Shown here piece by piece: positions 11,080 to 21,003 of a stretch of DNA of 64,000 nt. A program made the translations under genes and the position numbers. Source of the stretch: Staphylococcus simiae (GTDB lineage: Bacteria > Bacillota > Bacilli > Staphylococcales > Staphylococcaceae); assembly GCF_017357005.1 (NCBI RefSeq), contig NZ_CP071589.1:1054001-1118000 (forward strand), in the 5' to 3' direction. The number at the start of each line of letters is the position of its first letter. Position 1 is the stretch's first letter. The notes under the pieces are model-generated. The model saw only the letters and a list, made by a program, of their open reading frames with translations. It was not told the DNA's origin and ran no database searches.

Positions 11080-11850
11080 ATAGATATATATCAACATTTT
11101 AGACAAGAAGAGTACGGTTTGATAGATCAACTAACTGATAAATGTGAGCAAGCTCAACAAAGTTATGCGCCAATTTTAACTCAGTTTTTAGATCCTAGAG
11201 GTCAATATATTTTAGAAGTTATTTGTGGTAGTTATGATGATTTGAATGTAACATTTTTTGGTGGACCAAATGCTGAACGACAAAGAGCGATAATAGCACC
11301 GGAATACTATACAGCAACAGATGATGATTTTGATTTAGTGTTAATTCAAATTAATTACCCTGATAAGTTTGTTACACTGAAACATCAACATATACTGGGG
11401 ACTTTAATGTCTTTAGGTATCGATCGGCAACAAGTAGGTGATATCATCGTCGGTGAACAAATACAATTTGTTTTGACAAGTAGATTGCAATCATTTATTA
11501 TGTTAGAATTACAACGTATTAAAGGGGCAACAGTTAAACTTAATACTATTCCGTTCTCAGATATGATACAATCTAAAGAAGATTGGAAATTAAATAGTGC
11601 TACTGTTAGTTCTTTAAGATTAGATGTAATTTTAAAAGAAATGATTCACAAATCTAGAACAATAGCTAAACAATTAATTGATAAAAAAAGAGTGAAAGTC
11701 AATCATACTACGGTTGATTCAAGTGATTTTCAATTACAAATGAATGATTTAATCTCAATACAAGGTTATGGAAGAGCTCAAATTACAAGCCTTGGTGGAA
11801 AAACTAAAAAAGATAAAACACATATTACGTATAGAACATTATTTAAATAA
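11080..11850 (+). CDS. ylmH: S4-domain RNA-binding protein YlmH (start codon unusual)
   Basis: YlmH is a C-terminal S4-domain protein that binds stalled 50S-peptidyl-tRNA complexes and also affects division-site biology. The S4 domain is in the last third (SSLRLDVILKEMIHKSR onward). The start is unusual. The best ribosome binding site, AAAGGATGTGATT (11064-11076), lies too close to the first GTG codon (11071). The codon at normal spacing (9 bases) is ATA at 11080 (M-DIYQHFRQ, 256 aa). Other options are GTG 11071 (259 aa) and ATT 11074. The frame is intact either way and ends 23 bp before divIVA. Confidence 0.85.
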   Translation: MDIYQHFRQEEYGLIDQLTDKCEQAQQSYAPILTQFLDPRGQYILEVICGSYDDLNVTFFGGPNAERQRAIIAPEYYTATDDDFDLVLIQINYPDKFVTLKHQHILGTLMSLGIDRQQVGDIIVGEQIQFVLTSRLQSFIMLELQRIKGATVKLNTIPFSDMIQSKEDWKLNSATVSSLRLDVILKEMIHKSRTIAKQLIDKKRVKVNHTTVDSSDFQLQMNDLISIQGYGRAQITSLGGKTKKDKTHITYRTLFK

Positions 11851-11873
11851 TGCTTAATTGAGGAGGATATACA

Positions 11874-12518
11874 ATGCCTTTTACACCAAGTGAAATTAAG
11901 AATAAAGAATTTACACGTGTGAAAAATGGTTTAGAACCAACAGAAGTTGCTAATTATTTAGATCAACTAAGTAATGAAATTGAACGCTTAAAAGAAGATA
12001 AAAAACAACTTGAAAAAGTGATCGAAGAGAGAGATACTAATATTAAGTCTTATCAAGATGTACATCAATCAGTTAGTGACGCTTTAATTCAAGCTCAAAA
12101 AGCTGGCGAAGAAACGAAACAAGCAGCTAACAAACAAGCTGAAGCTACACTTGCTCAAGCTAAATCACAAGCTGATCAAATCGTTGGTGATGCAGTAGAA
12201 AAAGCTAGACGATTATCTTTCCAAACAGAAGATATGAAACGTCAATCAAAAGTATTTAGGTCACGTTTCAAAATGTTAGTTGAAGCCCAATTAGATTTAC
12301 TGAAGAGTGAAGATTGGGATTACTTATTAAATTATGATTTAGATGCAGAACAAGTAACACTTGAAAATATCCATCATTTAAATGATAATGATTTAAAACC
12401 AGAAGAATCTGCTTTGAAAGAACAAGCTAACGATAATGGTGCTAACGATTCAAATAGTGATGCTTCAACTGCTGATAACAAACAAGATGAGACAAATTCA
12501 ACAAATAATAAAAAATAA
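11874..12518 (+). CDS. divIVA: Cell division/polarity protein DivIVA
   Basis: DivIVA is a coiled-coil protein that binds negatively curved membrane at the septum and poles. The 214-aa sequence starts with the conserved lipid-binding domain (MPFTPSEIKNKEF, with GLEPTEVANYLDQL). A long coiled coil runs from about residue 30 to 150, including Gln/Ala/Lys-rich heptads. The tail is acidic and Asn/Ser-rich. AGGAGG precedes the ATG. The stop codon abuts the ileS T-box leader. Confidence 0.96.
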   Translation: MPFTPSEIKNKEFTRVKNGLEPTEVANYLDQLSNEIERLKEDKKQLEKVIEERDTNIKSYQDVHQSVSDALIQAQKAGEETKQAANKQAEATLAQAKSQADQIVGDAVEKARRLSFQTEDMKRQSKVFRSRFKMLVEAQLDLLKSEDWDYLLNYDLDAEQVTLENIHHLNDNDLKPEESALKEQANDNGANDSNSDASTADNKQDETNSTNNKK

Positions 12519-12710
12519 GTCAGACAAGTGATATACAACCTCTTTTCACAGCGAACTAGGTCATGGTGAGAGCCTAGTAAAAGAATGTATAGTCATATCA
12601 CTGACTACTATTTATAAATAATATTAATGAGAGAACTCTAAGTTGAGTTAAGAAGGGTGGTACCGCGAGAATTTCGTCCCTTTTTATTTAACTTAGAGTT
12701 TTTATTTTTT
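12519..12710 (+). promoter_or_regulatory. T-box leader of ileS (Ile specifier)
   Basis: This tRNA-sensing riboswitch lets ileS be read when uncharged tRNA-Ile accumulates. Stem I has a base helix AGTCAG (12519-12524)/CTGACT (12601-12606), an upper helix ATACA (12533-12537)/TGTAT (12586-12590), and a specifier loop in which ATC (Ile, 12597-12599) is followed by A. The T-box AGGGTGGTACCGCG is at 12654-12667 with its CGTCCCTT partner after it. A stem AACTCTAAGTT (12634-12644)/AACTTAGAGTT (12690-12700) plus T-run is the terminator form. The leader begins at the divIVA stop codon. Confidence 0.95.
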
Positions 12711-12725
12711 TAAGGAGTGAATTAA

Positions 12726-15476
12726 ATGGATTATAAAGAAACGTTATTAATGCCAAAAACTGATTTTCCAATGCGTGGTGGCTTACCTAATAAAGAGCCT
12801 AAAATTCAAGAACAGTGGGATGCTGAAGATCAATATCATCAAGCATTAGAAAAAAATAAAGGTAATAAAACTTTTATTCTTCATGATGGACCACCATATG
12901 CAAACGGCAATTTACATATGGGACATGCTTTAAATAAAATTATTAAAGATTTTATTGTACGTTATAAAACAATGCAAGGGTTTTATGCGCCATATGTACC
13001 AGGATGGGACACACATGGTTTACCTATTGAACAAGCCTTAACAAAAAAAGGTGTTGACCGTAAAAAAATGTCAACAGCTGAATTCCGCGAAAAATGTAAA
13101 GAATTTGCATTAGAACAAATTGAGTTACAAAAGAAAGACTTTAAGCGTTTAGGTGTACGTGGTGACTTTAATGACCCATATATTACTTTACAACCAGAAT
13201 ATGAAGCAGCTCAAATTAGATTATTTGGAGAAATGGCTGATAAAGGATTAATTTATAAAGGTAAAAAACCTGTTTATTGGTCACCATCAAGTGAATCTTC
13301 ATTAGCAGAAGCAGAAATCGAATACCATGATAAACGTTCTGCTTCAATTTACGTTGCCTTCGATGTAAAAGATGGTAAAGGTATTGTGGATTCTGATGCT
13401 AAATTTATTATTTGGACAACAACACCTTGGACTATTCCTTCAAATGTTGCTATCACTGTACATCCAGAACTTAAATATGGACAATATAATGTTGATGGGA
13501 AAAAATATATTATTGCTGAAGCTTTAGCTGACAGTGTGGCTGAGGCACTTGATTGGGATAAAGAAACATTAAAATTGGAAAAAGAATACACAGGGAAAGA
13601 ATTAGAATACGTTGTTGCACAACACCCATTTTTAGAACGTGAATCACTTGTAATTAATGGAGATCATGTAACAACAGATGCAGGTACTGGTTGTGTTCAT
13701 ACAGCCCCTGGACACGGTGAAGATGACTATATCGTTGGTCAAAAATATGAATTACCAGTTATTAGTCCAATTGATGATAAAGGTGTGTTCACTGAAGAAG
13801 GTGGACCTTTTGAAGGAATGTTTTATGATAAAGCCAATAAAGCTGTTACAGAATTATTGACTGAAAAAGGTGCTTTATTAAAATTAGAATTTATTACACA
13901 TAGTTATCCACATGATTGGCGAACTAAAAAGCCTGTGATCTTCCGTGCAACACCTCAATGGTTTGCTTCAATTAGTAAAGTGAGACAAGATATCTTAGAT
14001 GCTATTGATAATACTAATTTCAAAGTAAACTGGGGTAAAACACGTATTTATAATATGGTTCGTGATCGTGGAGAATGGGTTATTTCTCGTCAGCGTGTAT
14101 GGGGTGTACCACTTCCAGTATTTTATGCTGAAAATGGTGATATCATCATGACAAAAGAAACAGTAAATCATGTAGCTGATTTATTCGCAGAACATGGTTC
14201 AAATGTATGGTTTGAAAGAGAAGCCAAAGATTTATTACCAGAAGGATTTACGCATCCAGGTAGTCCAAATGGTGAATTTACCAAAGAAACTGATATTATG
14301 GATGTTTGGTTTGATTCAGGATCTTCTCATCGTGGCGTATTAGAAACACGTCCAGAATTACATTTCCCAGCTGATATGTATTTTGAAGGTAGTGACCAAT
14401 ATAGAGGCTGGTTTAACTCTTCAATTACCACAGCGGTTGCTACTAGAGGAGTATCTCCTTATAAATTCTTACTATCACACGGTTTTGTTATGGATGGTGA
14501 AGGTAAGAAAATGAGTAAATCATTAGGAAATGTTATCGTGCCTGATCAAGTAGTAAAACAAAAAGGTGCGGATATTGCACGATTATGGGTAAGTAGTACT
14601 GACTACTTAGCTGACGTAAGAATCTCTGATGAAATTTTAAAACAAACTTCAGATGTGTATCGTAAAATCCGTAATACATTAAGATTTATGTTAGGGAATA
14701 TCAATGACTTTAATCCTGAAACTGATAGTGTTGCTGAAAATGACTTATTAGAAGTTGATCGTTATCTATTAAATCGCTTAAGAGAATTCACAGCAAACAC
14801 AATTAACAACTATGAAAACTTCGATTATTTAAATATTTATCAAGAAGTACAAAACTTCATCAATGTAGAATTAAGTAATTTCTACCTAGACTATGGTAAA
14901 GATATTTTATATATTGAAGAACGTAATTCACATATTAGACGTAGTATGCAAACAGTGTTGTATCAAATTCTTGTTGATATGACTAAATTATTAGCACCAA
15001 TCTTAGTTCACACTGCAGAAGAAGTATGGTCACATACACCACATGTTAAAGAACAAAGTGTGCATTTAGCCGATATGCCTAAAGTAGTAGAAGTAGATCA
15101 AGATTTATTAGACAAATGGCATACATTTATGAGTTTACGTGATGATGTTAACCGTGCACTTGAAAATGCCCGTAATGACAAAATTATCGGTAAATCTTTA
15201 GAAGCTAAAGTAACTATTGGTAGTAATGATAGTTTTAATGCAACTGAATTTTTAACACAATTTGAAGCATTACATCAGTTATTTATCGTATCTCAAGTTG
15301 AAGTAGTTGATCATGTTGATAATGGTACAACTTATGAACACGGTGACATTGTCATTGAACATGCTGATGGAGAAAAATGTGAGAGATGCTGGAACTATTC
15401 AGAAGAATTAGGATCAGTAGGAGAATTAACACACTTGTGTCCACGTTGCCAAGAAGTTGTGAAAACTTTAGTTTAA
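12726..15476 (+). CDS. ileS: Isoleucyl-tRNA synthetase
   Basis: IleS charges tRNA-Ile and edits Val. The 916-aa class I enzyme has the HIGH-type motif GNLHMGHAL near residue 60 and KMSKS near residue 597 ([12 protein letters not shown]). The CP1 editing domain lies between them ([26 protein letters not shown]). A C-terminal zinc-binding region has CERCW and CPRC pairs. Length and motifs fit the housekeeping, mupirocin-sensitive bacterial type rather than the plasmid MupA type (about 1024 aa). Expression is controlled by the T-box leader directly upstream. Confidence 0.98.
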   Translation: MDYKETLLMPKTDFPMRGGLPNKEPKIQEQWDAEDQYHQALEKNKGNKTFILHDGPPYANGNLHMGHALNKIIKDFIVRYKTMQGFYAPYVPGWDTHGLPIEQALTKKGVDRKKMSTAEFREKCKEFALEQIELQKKDFKRLGVRGDFNDPYITLQPEYEAAQIRLFGEMADKGLIYKGKKPVYWSPSSESSLAEAEIEYHDKRSASIYVAFDVKDGKGIVDSDAKFIIWTTTPWTIPSNVAITVHPELKYGQYNVDGKKYIIAEALADSVAEALDWDKETLKLEKEYTGKELEYVVAQHPFLERESLVINGDHVTTDAGTGCVHTAPGHGEDDYIVGQKYELPVISPIDDKGVFTEEGGPFEGMFYDKANKAVTELLTEKGALLKLEFITHSYPHDWRTKKPVIFRATPQWFASISKVRQDILDAIDNTNFKVNWGKTRIYNMVRDRGEWVISRQRVWGVPLPVFYAENGDIIMTKETVNHVADLFAEHGSNVWFEREAKDLLPEGFTHPGSPNGEFTKETDIMDVWFDSGSSHRGVLETRPELHFPADMYFEGSDQYRGWFNSSITTAVATRGVSPYKFLLSHGFVMDGEGKKMSKSLGNVIVPDQVVKQKGADIARLWVSSTDYLADVRISDEILKQTSDVYRKIRNTLRFMLGNINDFNPETDSVAENDLLEVDRYLLNRLREFTANTINNYENFDYLNIYQEVQNFINVELSNFYLDYGKDILYIEERNSHIRRSMQTVLYQILVDMTKLLAPILVHTAEEVWSHTPHVKEQSVHLADMPKVVEVDQDLLDKWHTFMSLRDDVNRALENARNDKIIGKSLEAKVTIGSNDSFNATEFLTQFEALHQLFIVSQVEVVDHVDNGTTYEHGDIVIEHADGEKCERCWNYSEELGSVGELTHLCPRCQEVVKTLV

Positions 15477-15552
15477 TTGAATAAACGTGAGATAAATATT
15501 GACTGACTAATAACATTAGGACACAATTCTCGTTAATAATAAAGTGTCACAT

Positions 15553-15661
15553 TTGTTAATAACTGACTATATAAAAAAGTATCAGTATTTATCGACCCTA
15601 GTCAGTTATACGGGGATGGGACTTTGAAATCATTTTAATGGTTTCAGTCCCATCCCCATTT
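15553..15661 (-). repeat. Two-hairpin intergenic element, copy 1 (ileS 3' side)
   Basis: Read on the - strand this matches the element at 34070-34187. It has a GGGGATGGGACT/AGTCCCATCCCC hairpin, the conserved ACTGACTAGGG block and the outer AGTCAGTTATT end. The second hairpin is degraded. On the + strand the GC-rich hairpin (15612-15658) is followed by T residues, so it can terminate ileS. Confidence 0.7.
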
Positions 15662-15711
15662 TTTGATGATGCTAAGTGTGTAAAATTATAAATAGCTTAT
15701 AGTTAGTGATA

Positions 15712-15900
15712 AAATTAGGTTCTCTTCCAAATTACACTGATATATAATTATTTTTTAAGCCTCACTATGCCCAACCTGCATTGCATGAAAAAACTGGATA
15801 ACCAGTTTTTCTGTGTTGGGTCCCTTCCTAGGGTGCTGTCTCAGCCTACCCCAACTTGCATTGTCCGTTGAAACTAAATAATTAGTTTCTTTTTGTTGGG
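15712..15900 (+). repeat. STAR-like repeat, left part, split by IS21 element
   Basis: The block contains AAAAACTGG/CCAGTTTTT and AAACTAAATAATTAGTTT hairpins separated by AACCTGCATTG, GTGTTGGGTCCC and AACTTGCATTGTCCG linkers, like the other arrays. A TAGGTTCTCT boundary motif is at 15716-15725. It continues at 18092 beyond the insertion element. No ORF is seen between ileS and the element. Confidence 0.7.
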
Positions 15901-15956
15901 TGTAAATGTCAATAAAAGAATGTACAAAAATGATTGTTTAAGAATGTACAAAAATG

Positions 15957-16724
15957 TCATTCTGTCTTTTCAACTTTCACAAAATGGTCTTTTAACCGAT
16001 AAGACTTCCCAGTTATTTTTATGACATTTGAGTGATGTAATATGCGATCTAAAATGGCATTAGCTATTTTAGGGTCTTCAAATATTTCATTCCATAAATT
16101 GAAATTAATATTTGTAGTAAAAATGGTACTTTTCTTCTCATATCTTAAATCAATCAGTTGGAAAAAGAGTTTGGCATCTTCACTATCAATAGGTAAATAG
16201 CCTATTTCATCAATAATTAGTAATTTATATTTACTATAGTGCTTGAGTCTATTTTCTAACCGATTCTCTAATTGAGATTTTTTCAAATTTTGTATTAAAT
16301 CATGACATTTAATGAAATACGTACTTACTCTTTTTTTCGCTGCTGACATACCAATTGATGTAGCTAAATGGGTTTTACCTACACCACTTGGACCTAAAAA
16401 GACAATATTCTGATGGTTTTCTATAAATCGTAAATGAGTAAAATCTACGATTTCTTGTTTATTGACGTTAGGTTGGAATGAAAAGTCAAAGTCGCACAGT
16501 TCCTTTTTAAAAGGGAATGCTGCTACCTTAACCATTGATTCAATCATATTCTTTTCTTTAACTGCGATTTCATAATCACTCAATTTAATTAAAGTATCAA
16601 TAAATGATAAATCGTTAGTGATACTAAAATCTATCACTTCATCTAAATGAGTAATCATTTGATTCATTTTTAGATATGACAGATTATCTTTTAAACGTTG
16701 GTAGTTAGTAATATTATTCATCAT
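15957..16724 (-). CDS. istB: IS21-family helper ATPase IstB
   Basis: IstB is a AAA+ ATPase that shapes target DNA and activates the IstA transposase. The 255-aa protein shows Walker A GPSGVGKTHLATSIG near residue 109 and Walker B LLIIDEIGYLP near residue 168, plus the arginine-containing AAA+ C-terminal part. The length is standard. Its start overlaps the end of istA by 11 bp, the usual translationally coupled IS21 arrangement. It ends close to the left inverted repeat. Confidence 0.95.
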   Translation of the reverse strand: MMNNITNYQRLKDNLSYLKMNQMITHLDEVIDFSITNDLSFIDTLIKLSDYEIAVKEKNMIESMVKVAAFPFKKELCDFDFSFQPNVNKQEIVDFTHLRFIENHQNIVFLGPSGVGKTHLATSIGMSAAKKRVSTYFIKCHDLIQNLKKSQLENRLENRLKHYSKYKLLIIDEIGYLPIDSEDAKLFFQLIDLRYEKKSTIFTTNINFNLWNEIFEDPKIANAILDRILHHSNVIKITGKSYRLKDHFVKVEKTE

Positions 16725-18000
16725 ACATCTCTCCTATCGTTTTTAAATTATCTAAGGCCAGCTGATTAATATCATCATGGTCTCCATAGGAGACAGCTAG
16801 CGTTTCTAAATAGTGTTGTTGCTGATAATTTAATTTATGATGGGTAATAGGATGCTCAACGATTAATTTGGTGTTATAATAAACAAACAAACGTTGATCA
16901 TAAACTTGAACTTCAACCGTTTTTCCATAGTATTCAGCAGGAACTGAGTACTGATTGGAGCGATATGTAATCATATTCGAACGATTGACTTTCAAATATT
17001 TATGTTCTACTTTATATGAGTTTCTTACATGGACATTGGGTAATGGCTGTAAGAAGCTCTTTTCTTTTTTTACTTCAATAATTGGTATTTTTCCTGTCCC
17101 ATTATGCACTGAGTAATTCAAACGATCATTTAATTCGTCAATAAATTGTGGAATTTCATGTAAGTATAATTGTCCTTGATAGGCATGAATTTCATCTAAT
17201 ATTTTCATAATGGATTCAACTTTACCTTTCGTTCTAGGACGACCAGCTATACACGGCTTCACTTTAAAATTAAAATCATCAGCGAATTGTTTGAATTTAG
17301 GATTAACTTGTCCACTAAACGTTTCAGTCCTAGGTTGACTCATCACTGTTTTCATATTATCTGTAACAAGTTCCTCTGGAACACCTTCAATAGATTCAAA
17401 AGCTTGAACCATTAAATTAAGTAATACATCTAATGATTTACTCATCGTAACTTGCATAATTTTGAAGCGTGAATATGACAGGAGTAAAACACCAATATTT
17501 AAAGATACCTCTTGATGATCCTTCGTTTTAAATCTTATATCTTCCTTCCAATCAAATTGAGCTTGGCAACCTGGTTTTGTTTCAAATCTAGTTGTTCCAA
17601 CAGGCGTTGACTTTTGTCGTCTTTTTTTAAAATAATTATTGAATAAATCATGTTTTCTTATATATGTTCTAAATGTGGAATACGCACAATTTAGACCATG
17701 ATTATCTTTAAGGTATTGCCATAACACGCGTTTATAAAAGAATTTCTGTTCACATTCTTCAGACAACAATTCTTTTATTAAATCATAATAGGGATCAATT
17801 TTAGATTGTTTTTTTCGATTAACCGAAGGTTTAAAGCCATTTAAATATTTATCTATTGTTCTTCGATCTACATTCATTTGTCTTGCGATTTCACTTTTAT
17901 TAATTTTCATGTTTAAGCTCTCCATAACAATTTTTAATTTTGGTAAATCTGAAAGAGTTGTAACTTCATAATCTGTATTTATATCTAAAGATAATTTCAT
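16714..18000 (-). CDS. istA: IS21-family transposase IstA
   Basis: IstA is a DDE transposase. The 428-aa protein has an N-terminal helix-turn-helix (KSEIARQMNVDRRTIDKYL, about residues 34-53). The catalytic core has Asp in QAQFDWKED near residue 150, Asp in LVTDNMK near residue 212, and Glu in KGKVESIM near residue 263. A C-terminal beta-barrel follows. The ATG at 18000 has a GAGGTG site just upstream (18007-18012 on the + strand as cacctc). No frameshift or stop interrupts it. Confidence 0.95.
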   Translation of the reverse strand: MKLSLDINTDYEVTTLSDLPKLKIVMESLNMKINKSEIARQMNVDRRTIDKYLNGFKPSVNRKKQSKIDPYYDLIKELLSEECEQKFFYKRVLWQYLKDNHGLNCAYSTFRTYIRKHDLFNNYFKKRRQKSTPVGTTRFETKPGCQAQFDWKEDIRFKTKDHQEVSLNIGVLLLSYSRFKIMQVTMSKSLDVLLNLMVQAFESIEGVPEELVTDNMKTVMSQPRTETFSGQVNPKFKQFADDFNFKVKPCIAGRPRTKGKVESIMKILDEIHAYQGQLYLHEIPQFIDELNDRLNYSVHNGTGKIPIIEVKKEKSFLQPLPNVHVRNSYKVEHKYLKVNRSNMITYRSNQYSVPAEYYGKTVEVQVYDQRLFVYYNTKLIVEHPITHHKLNYQQQHYLETLAVSYGDHDDINQLALDNLKTIGEMYDE

Positions 18001-18091
18001 TGTTATTCACCTCAATAAAATTATCTCTAAATTTTACAGATTGTACATACTTAAACAGTCAAAAGTGTACATTATTAAATTATCATTTCCA

Positions 18092-18322
18092 TGTTGGGGC
18101 CCCGGTCTTCGACGAGCACTGTTGCCCAACTATACCCGTTTTGCACATTAAAGTAAAAATTTTATTTTTAAAATTTTTCTATAACGGGTCCCTGCATTGC
18201 TTGTAGAAACTGTTTCACAGTTTCTCTATGTTGGGTCCCTATCTCAGGAGTCTCGGCTTCAAAATAATTTATATTTTAAATTATTCGTTTTTTTATTTAT
18301 CAGTTGTAAAATATAGAGAACC
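18092..18322 (+). repeat. STAR-like repeat, right part, beyond IS21 element
   Basis: It begins with TGTTGGGGCCCCGG, the best STAR-type core in the window. Linkers ACGGGTCCCTGCATTG and TGTTGGGTCCCTATC follow, with a GAAACTGTTTCACAGTTTC hairpin. The end (GAGTCTCGGCTT ... ATAGAGAACC) is homologous to 8140-8243. This half and 15712-15900 were one array before the insertion. Confidence 0.7.
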
Positions 18323-18369
18323 TAAAATTAAAAATGATTGTATAAAAGAAATGGAATGGAGTAATTTTT

Positions 18370-19167
18370 ATGTTTCATAGTAATACGGCACATTTTGTCA
18401 ATGGTGTAACATTAAATGTAAAAGATAAGAACGAACTAAAACCATTTTATGAAAATGTTTTAGGATTAAATATCATTAACGAAACGTTAACATCTATTCA
18501 ATATGAGGTTGGACAAAGTAATCATATTATTAAACTTGAAGAAATTGAACATGGACGTGAGCCATTGTTATCTGAAGCTGGATTATTTCATATTGCAATT
18601 AAATTACCAACATATACTGATTTAGCAGATTTATTAGTTCAATTGAGTGAATATGATATACCAGTAAACGGTGGTAATCAATCTACATCTTTATCATTAT
18701 TTTTTGAAGATCCAGATGGGCATGGTTTTAAATTTTATGTAGATAAACCTAGTGAAGAATGGATTACACATCATGATTTAATTCAAATATATGTTAAACC
18801 ACTAAATGTACCCAAATTATTAAACTATGCTTCAGATGAGCAGTGGCAAGGTATCCCTGATTTAGCAATTATAGGTTCTTTGCATATAAAAACAATTCGA
18901 CTATCAGAAGTGACAAATTACTATTGTGATTATTTTGGTTTAGATATAGCAGCTTATATGGATGACTTTTCATTATTTTTAGCGTCACAAGGATATCATC
19001 AACATTTAGCAATGAACCAATGGATGTCAGCTACGAAAAGAATTGATAATTTCAACTCTTATGGTTTAGCTATTGTAGATTTTCATTATCCTGAAACGAC
19101 TCATCTTAATCTTCAAGGGCCAGATGGTATATATTATCGTTTTAATAAAATTAAAACAGTTGATTAA
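18370..19167 (+). CDS. VOC-family protein, extradiol-dioxygenase/CatE-like
   Basis: The 265-aa sequence has two vicinal-oxygen-chelate repeats. The first opens with FVNGVTLNVKDKNELKPFYENVLGL and closes with FEDPDGHGFKFYVDKP. The second starts near residue 173 and ends with LQGPDGIYYRFN. This layout matches the CatE/YfiE catechol-2,3-dioxygenase-like group of Firmicutes, but substrates are unknown and the assignment is by fold. A GGAGT site lies about 8 bp upstream. It sits alone between the repeat region and lspA. Confidence 0.75.
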   Translation: MFHSNTAHFVNGVTLNVKDKNELKPFYENVLGLNIINETLTSIQYEVGQSNHIIKLEEIEHGREPLLSEAGLFHIAIKLPTYTDLADLLVQLSEYDIPVNGGNQSTSLSLFFEDPDGHGFKFYVDKPSEEWITHHDLIQIYVKPLNVPKLLNYASDEQWQGIPDLAIIGSLHIKTIRLSEVTNYYCDYFGLDIAAYMDDFSLFLASQGYHQHLAMNQWMSATKRIDNFNSYGLAIVDFHYPETTHLNLQGPDGIYYRFNKIKTVD

Positions 19168-19420
19168 ATAGAGTCTAAGACACAAAGATTCTAAAATAAT
19201 TTTTGCGAGTAGTAGTAATTGTTAGTATTATTAAATGTTGATTAATTATAAATTTATTTTTTAAGAGGATTGTGTGTAAACTGTATCCAAATTTGTTGGT
19301 AAATATCGTAGTTATGAGCTTTAATATTTTAGTAATTGTCATATGCTTACTTTTTTTATTGGTTGCTCTAGGATATAATATAATGAGTTGTCTAAACGAC
19401 AGTTGAATGGAGGAACATCG

Positions 19421-19912
19421 ATGCACAAGAAATATTATATTTGGACATCCGTACTCGTGACGTTATTTATTATTATTTTTGACCAATTAACTAAATATTT
19501 AATAGCGACTACGATGAAAATTGGAGACTCATTTGAAGTTATACCTAACTTTTTAAATATTACATCACACAGAAATAATGGTGCTGCATGGGGAATTTTA
19601 AGTGGCAAAATGGGATTCTTTTATATTATTACAGTCATTATATTAATCATATTAATCTACTTCTTTATTAAGGAAGCGCAATTTAACTTATTTTTACAAG
19701 TTGCTATTAGTTTATTATTTGCTGGAGCATTAGGTAATTTTATTGATCGCTTATTTAATGGACAGGTAGTAGATTTTATAGATACAAATATTTTTGGATA
19801 TGATTTTCCGATATTTAATATTGCAGATTCAAGTTTAACGATTGGCGTAATTTTCGTTATTATCGCATTAATAAAAGACTCATCGAACAATAAAGATAAG
19901 GAGGTTAGATGA
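19421..19912 (+). CDS. lspA: Lipoprotein signal peptidase II
   Basis: LspA is an aspartyl membrane protease that cleaves the signal peptide of prolipoproteins after lipidation. The 163-aa protein has four hydrophobic segments. The catalytic Asp residues are in the conserved GALGNFIDRL...VVDFID and FNIADSSLTIG regions. I chose ATG at 19421 after GGAGG (19409-19413). The longer form from 19388 adds eleven residues with no ribosome site. A TATAAT at 19374-19379 may be its -10. It overlaps rluD. Confidence 0.95.
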   Translation: MHKKYYIWTSVLVTLFIIIFDQLTKYLIATTMKIGDSFEVIPNFLNITSHRNNGAAWGILSGKMGFFYIITVIILIILIYFFIKEAQFNLFLQVAISLLFAGALGNFIDRLFNGQVVDFIDTNIFGYDFPIFNIADSSLTIGVIFVIIALIKDSSNNKDKEVR

Positions 19913-20829
19913 TGGAAATATATGAATATCAAATTATAGATCAGTCTCAAACTGGATCAAGAATAGATAAAATACTTCCTGAGTTGAATCAAGAATGGTC
20001 TCGTAACCTAATTCAAGATTGGATTAAATTAGGTTTAGTAAGTGTTAACGGTAAGACAATTAAGCCTAATTATAAAACAAAGCTAAACGATAAAATTGTT
20101 GTGACTGAAAAAGAGACAGTTGAAGCAGATATCGTTGCCGAAAATTTAGACTTAGACATCTATTATGAGGATAATGATGTTGCTGTTGTATATAAACCAA
20201 AAGGGATGGTGGTTCATCCATCACCTGGACATTATACCAATACGCTAGTTAATGGTTTAATGTATCAAATTAAAGATTTATCTGGAATTAACGGAGAAAT
20301 TCGTCCCGGTATTGTTCACCGTATTGATATGGATACATCAGGTTTATTAATGGTGGCTAAAAACGATATTGCACATAGAGGTTTAGTAGAACAATTAATG
20401 GATAAAACTGTCAAAAGGAAATATACTGCATTAGTTCACGGTGTGATTCCTCACGATTATGGCACAATTGATGCACCAATTGGTCGTAATAAAAATGATC
20501 GTCAATCCATGGCAGTTGTTGATGATGGTAAAGAAGCCATTACACATTTTAATGTTTTAGAACGTTTTAAAGATTATACCTTAGTTGAATGTCAACTTGA
20601 AACAGGTCGCACACATCAAATTCGTGTCCACATGAAATACATCGGCTTCCCATTAGTAGGAGACCCTAAATATGGTCCGAAGAAAACTTTAGATATAGGT
20701 GGTCAAGCATTACACGCTGGTTTAATTGGTTTTGAACATCCAATTACTGGGCAATATATCGAACAACAAGCAGCATTACCAGATTATTTTGAGACACTAC
20801 TGGATACGATACGTAAACGTGACGCATAA
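19912..20829 (+). CDS. rluD: RluD-family 23S rRNA pseudouridine synthase
   Basis: This enzyme isomerises uridines in helix 69 or related sites of 23S rRNA. The 305-aa protein has an N-terminal S4 RNA-binding domain (about residues 12-75) and a pseudouridine synthase domain with the catalytic Asp in HRIDMDTSGLLMVAK. GRTHQIRVHM is also present. Start at 19912 gives normal spacing from AAGGAGG (19898-19904); ATG at 19909 is an alternative. It shares one base with the lspA stop, so the two are coupled. The pyr promoter lies downstream. Confidence 0.93.
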   Translation: MEIYEYQIIDQSQTGSRIDKILPELNQEWSRNLIQDWIKLGLVSVNGKTIKPNYKTKLNDKIVVTEKETVEADIVAENLDLDIYYEDNDVAVVYKPKGMVVHPSPGHYTNTLVNGLMYQIKDLSGINGEIRPGIVHRIDMDTSGLLMVAKNDIAHRGLVEQLMDKTVKRKYTALVHGVIPHDYGTIDAPIGRNKNDRQSMAVVDDGKEAITHFNVLERFKDYTLVECQLETGRTHQIRVHMKYIGFPLVGDPKYGPKKTLDIGGQALHAGLIGFEHPITGQYIEQQAALPDYFETLLDTIRKRDA

Positions 20830-20949
20830 AATTACTATATTTTTGTTATGTAAACTAGAAACATTGAACTAGTATAGTTTTCCATAGTTATCTTATGTTA
20901 ACTATAATAATATACTATAAATTATAGTAATCTTTTGTGTTATGGATGA

Positions 20950-20978
20950 TTGACATTTGTTAAAAATAGTATTATCCT
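20950..20978 (+). promoter_or_regulatory. Promoter of the pyr operon
   Basis: TTGACA (20950-20955), a 17-bp spacer and TATCCT (20973-20978) give a good sigma-A promoter. It starts an untranslated leader that runs through the PyrR attenuator. Confidence 0.8.
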
Positions 20979-21003
20979 AATAACAGTTTAAATACGCATT
21001 AAT

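Larger units (their letters stand above)
15901..18091 (-). mobile_element. IS21-family insertion sequence, intact
   Basis: The 2191-bp element carries istA and istB on the - strand. Its ends are imperfect 52-bp inverted repeats: 15901-15952 reads TGTAAATGTCAATAAAAGAA..., and the reverse complement of 18040-18091 reads TGGAAATGATAATTTAATAA.... Each end holds two internal AATGTACA/TATGTACA-type sub-repeats, as IS21 ends do. A 7-bp direct repeat TGTTGGG flanks it (15894-15900 and 18092-18098). Both genes are open, so it is probably functional. Confidence 0.93.

Noticed and set aside
12726-15476. Possible acquired mupirocin-resistance synthetase
   Set aside because: Length (916 aa), T-box control and place after divIVA all fit the housekeeping ileS.
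18000-18206. 68-residue + strand frame at the right end of the IS21 element
   Set aside because: It spans the element end and the STAR-like repeat, with no ribosome site; it is a chance frame.
19175-19426. 83-residue - strand frame upstream of lspA
   Set aside because: It overlaps the lspA promoter and start region, is low complexity, and lacks a ribosome site.
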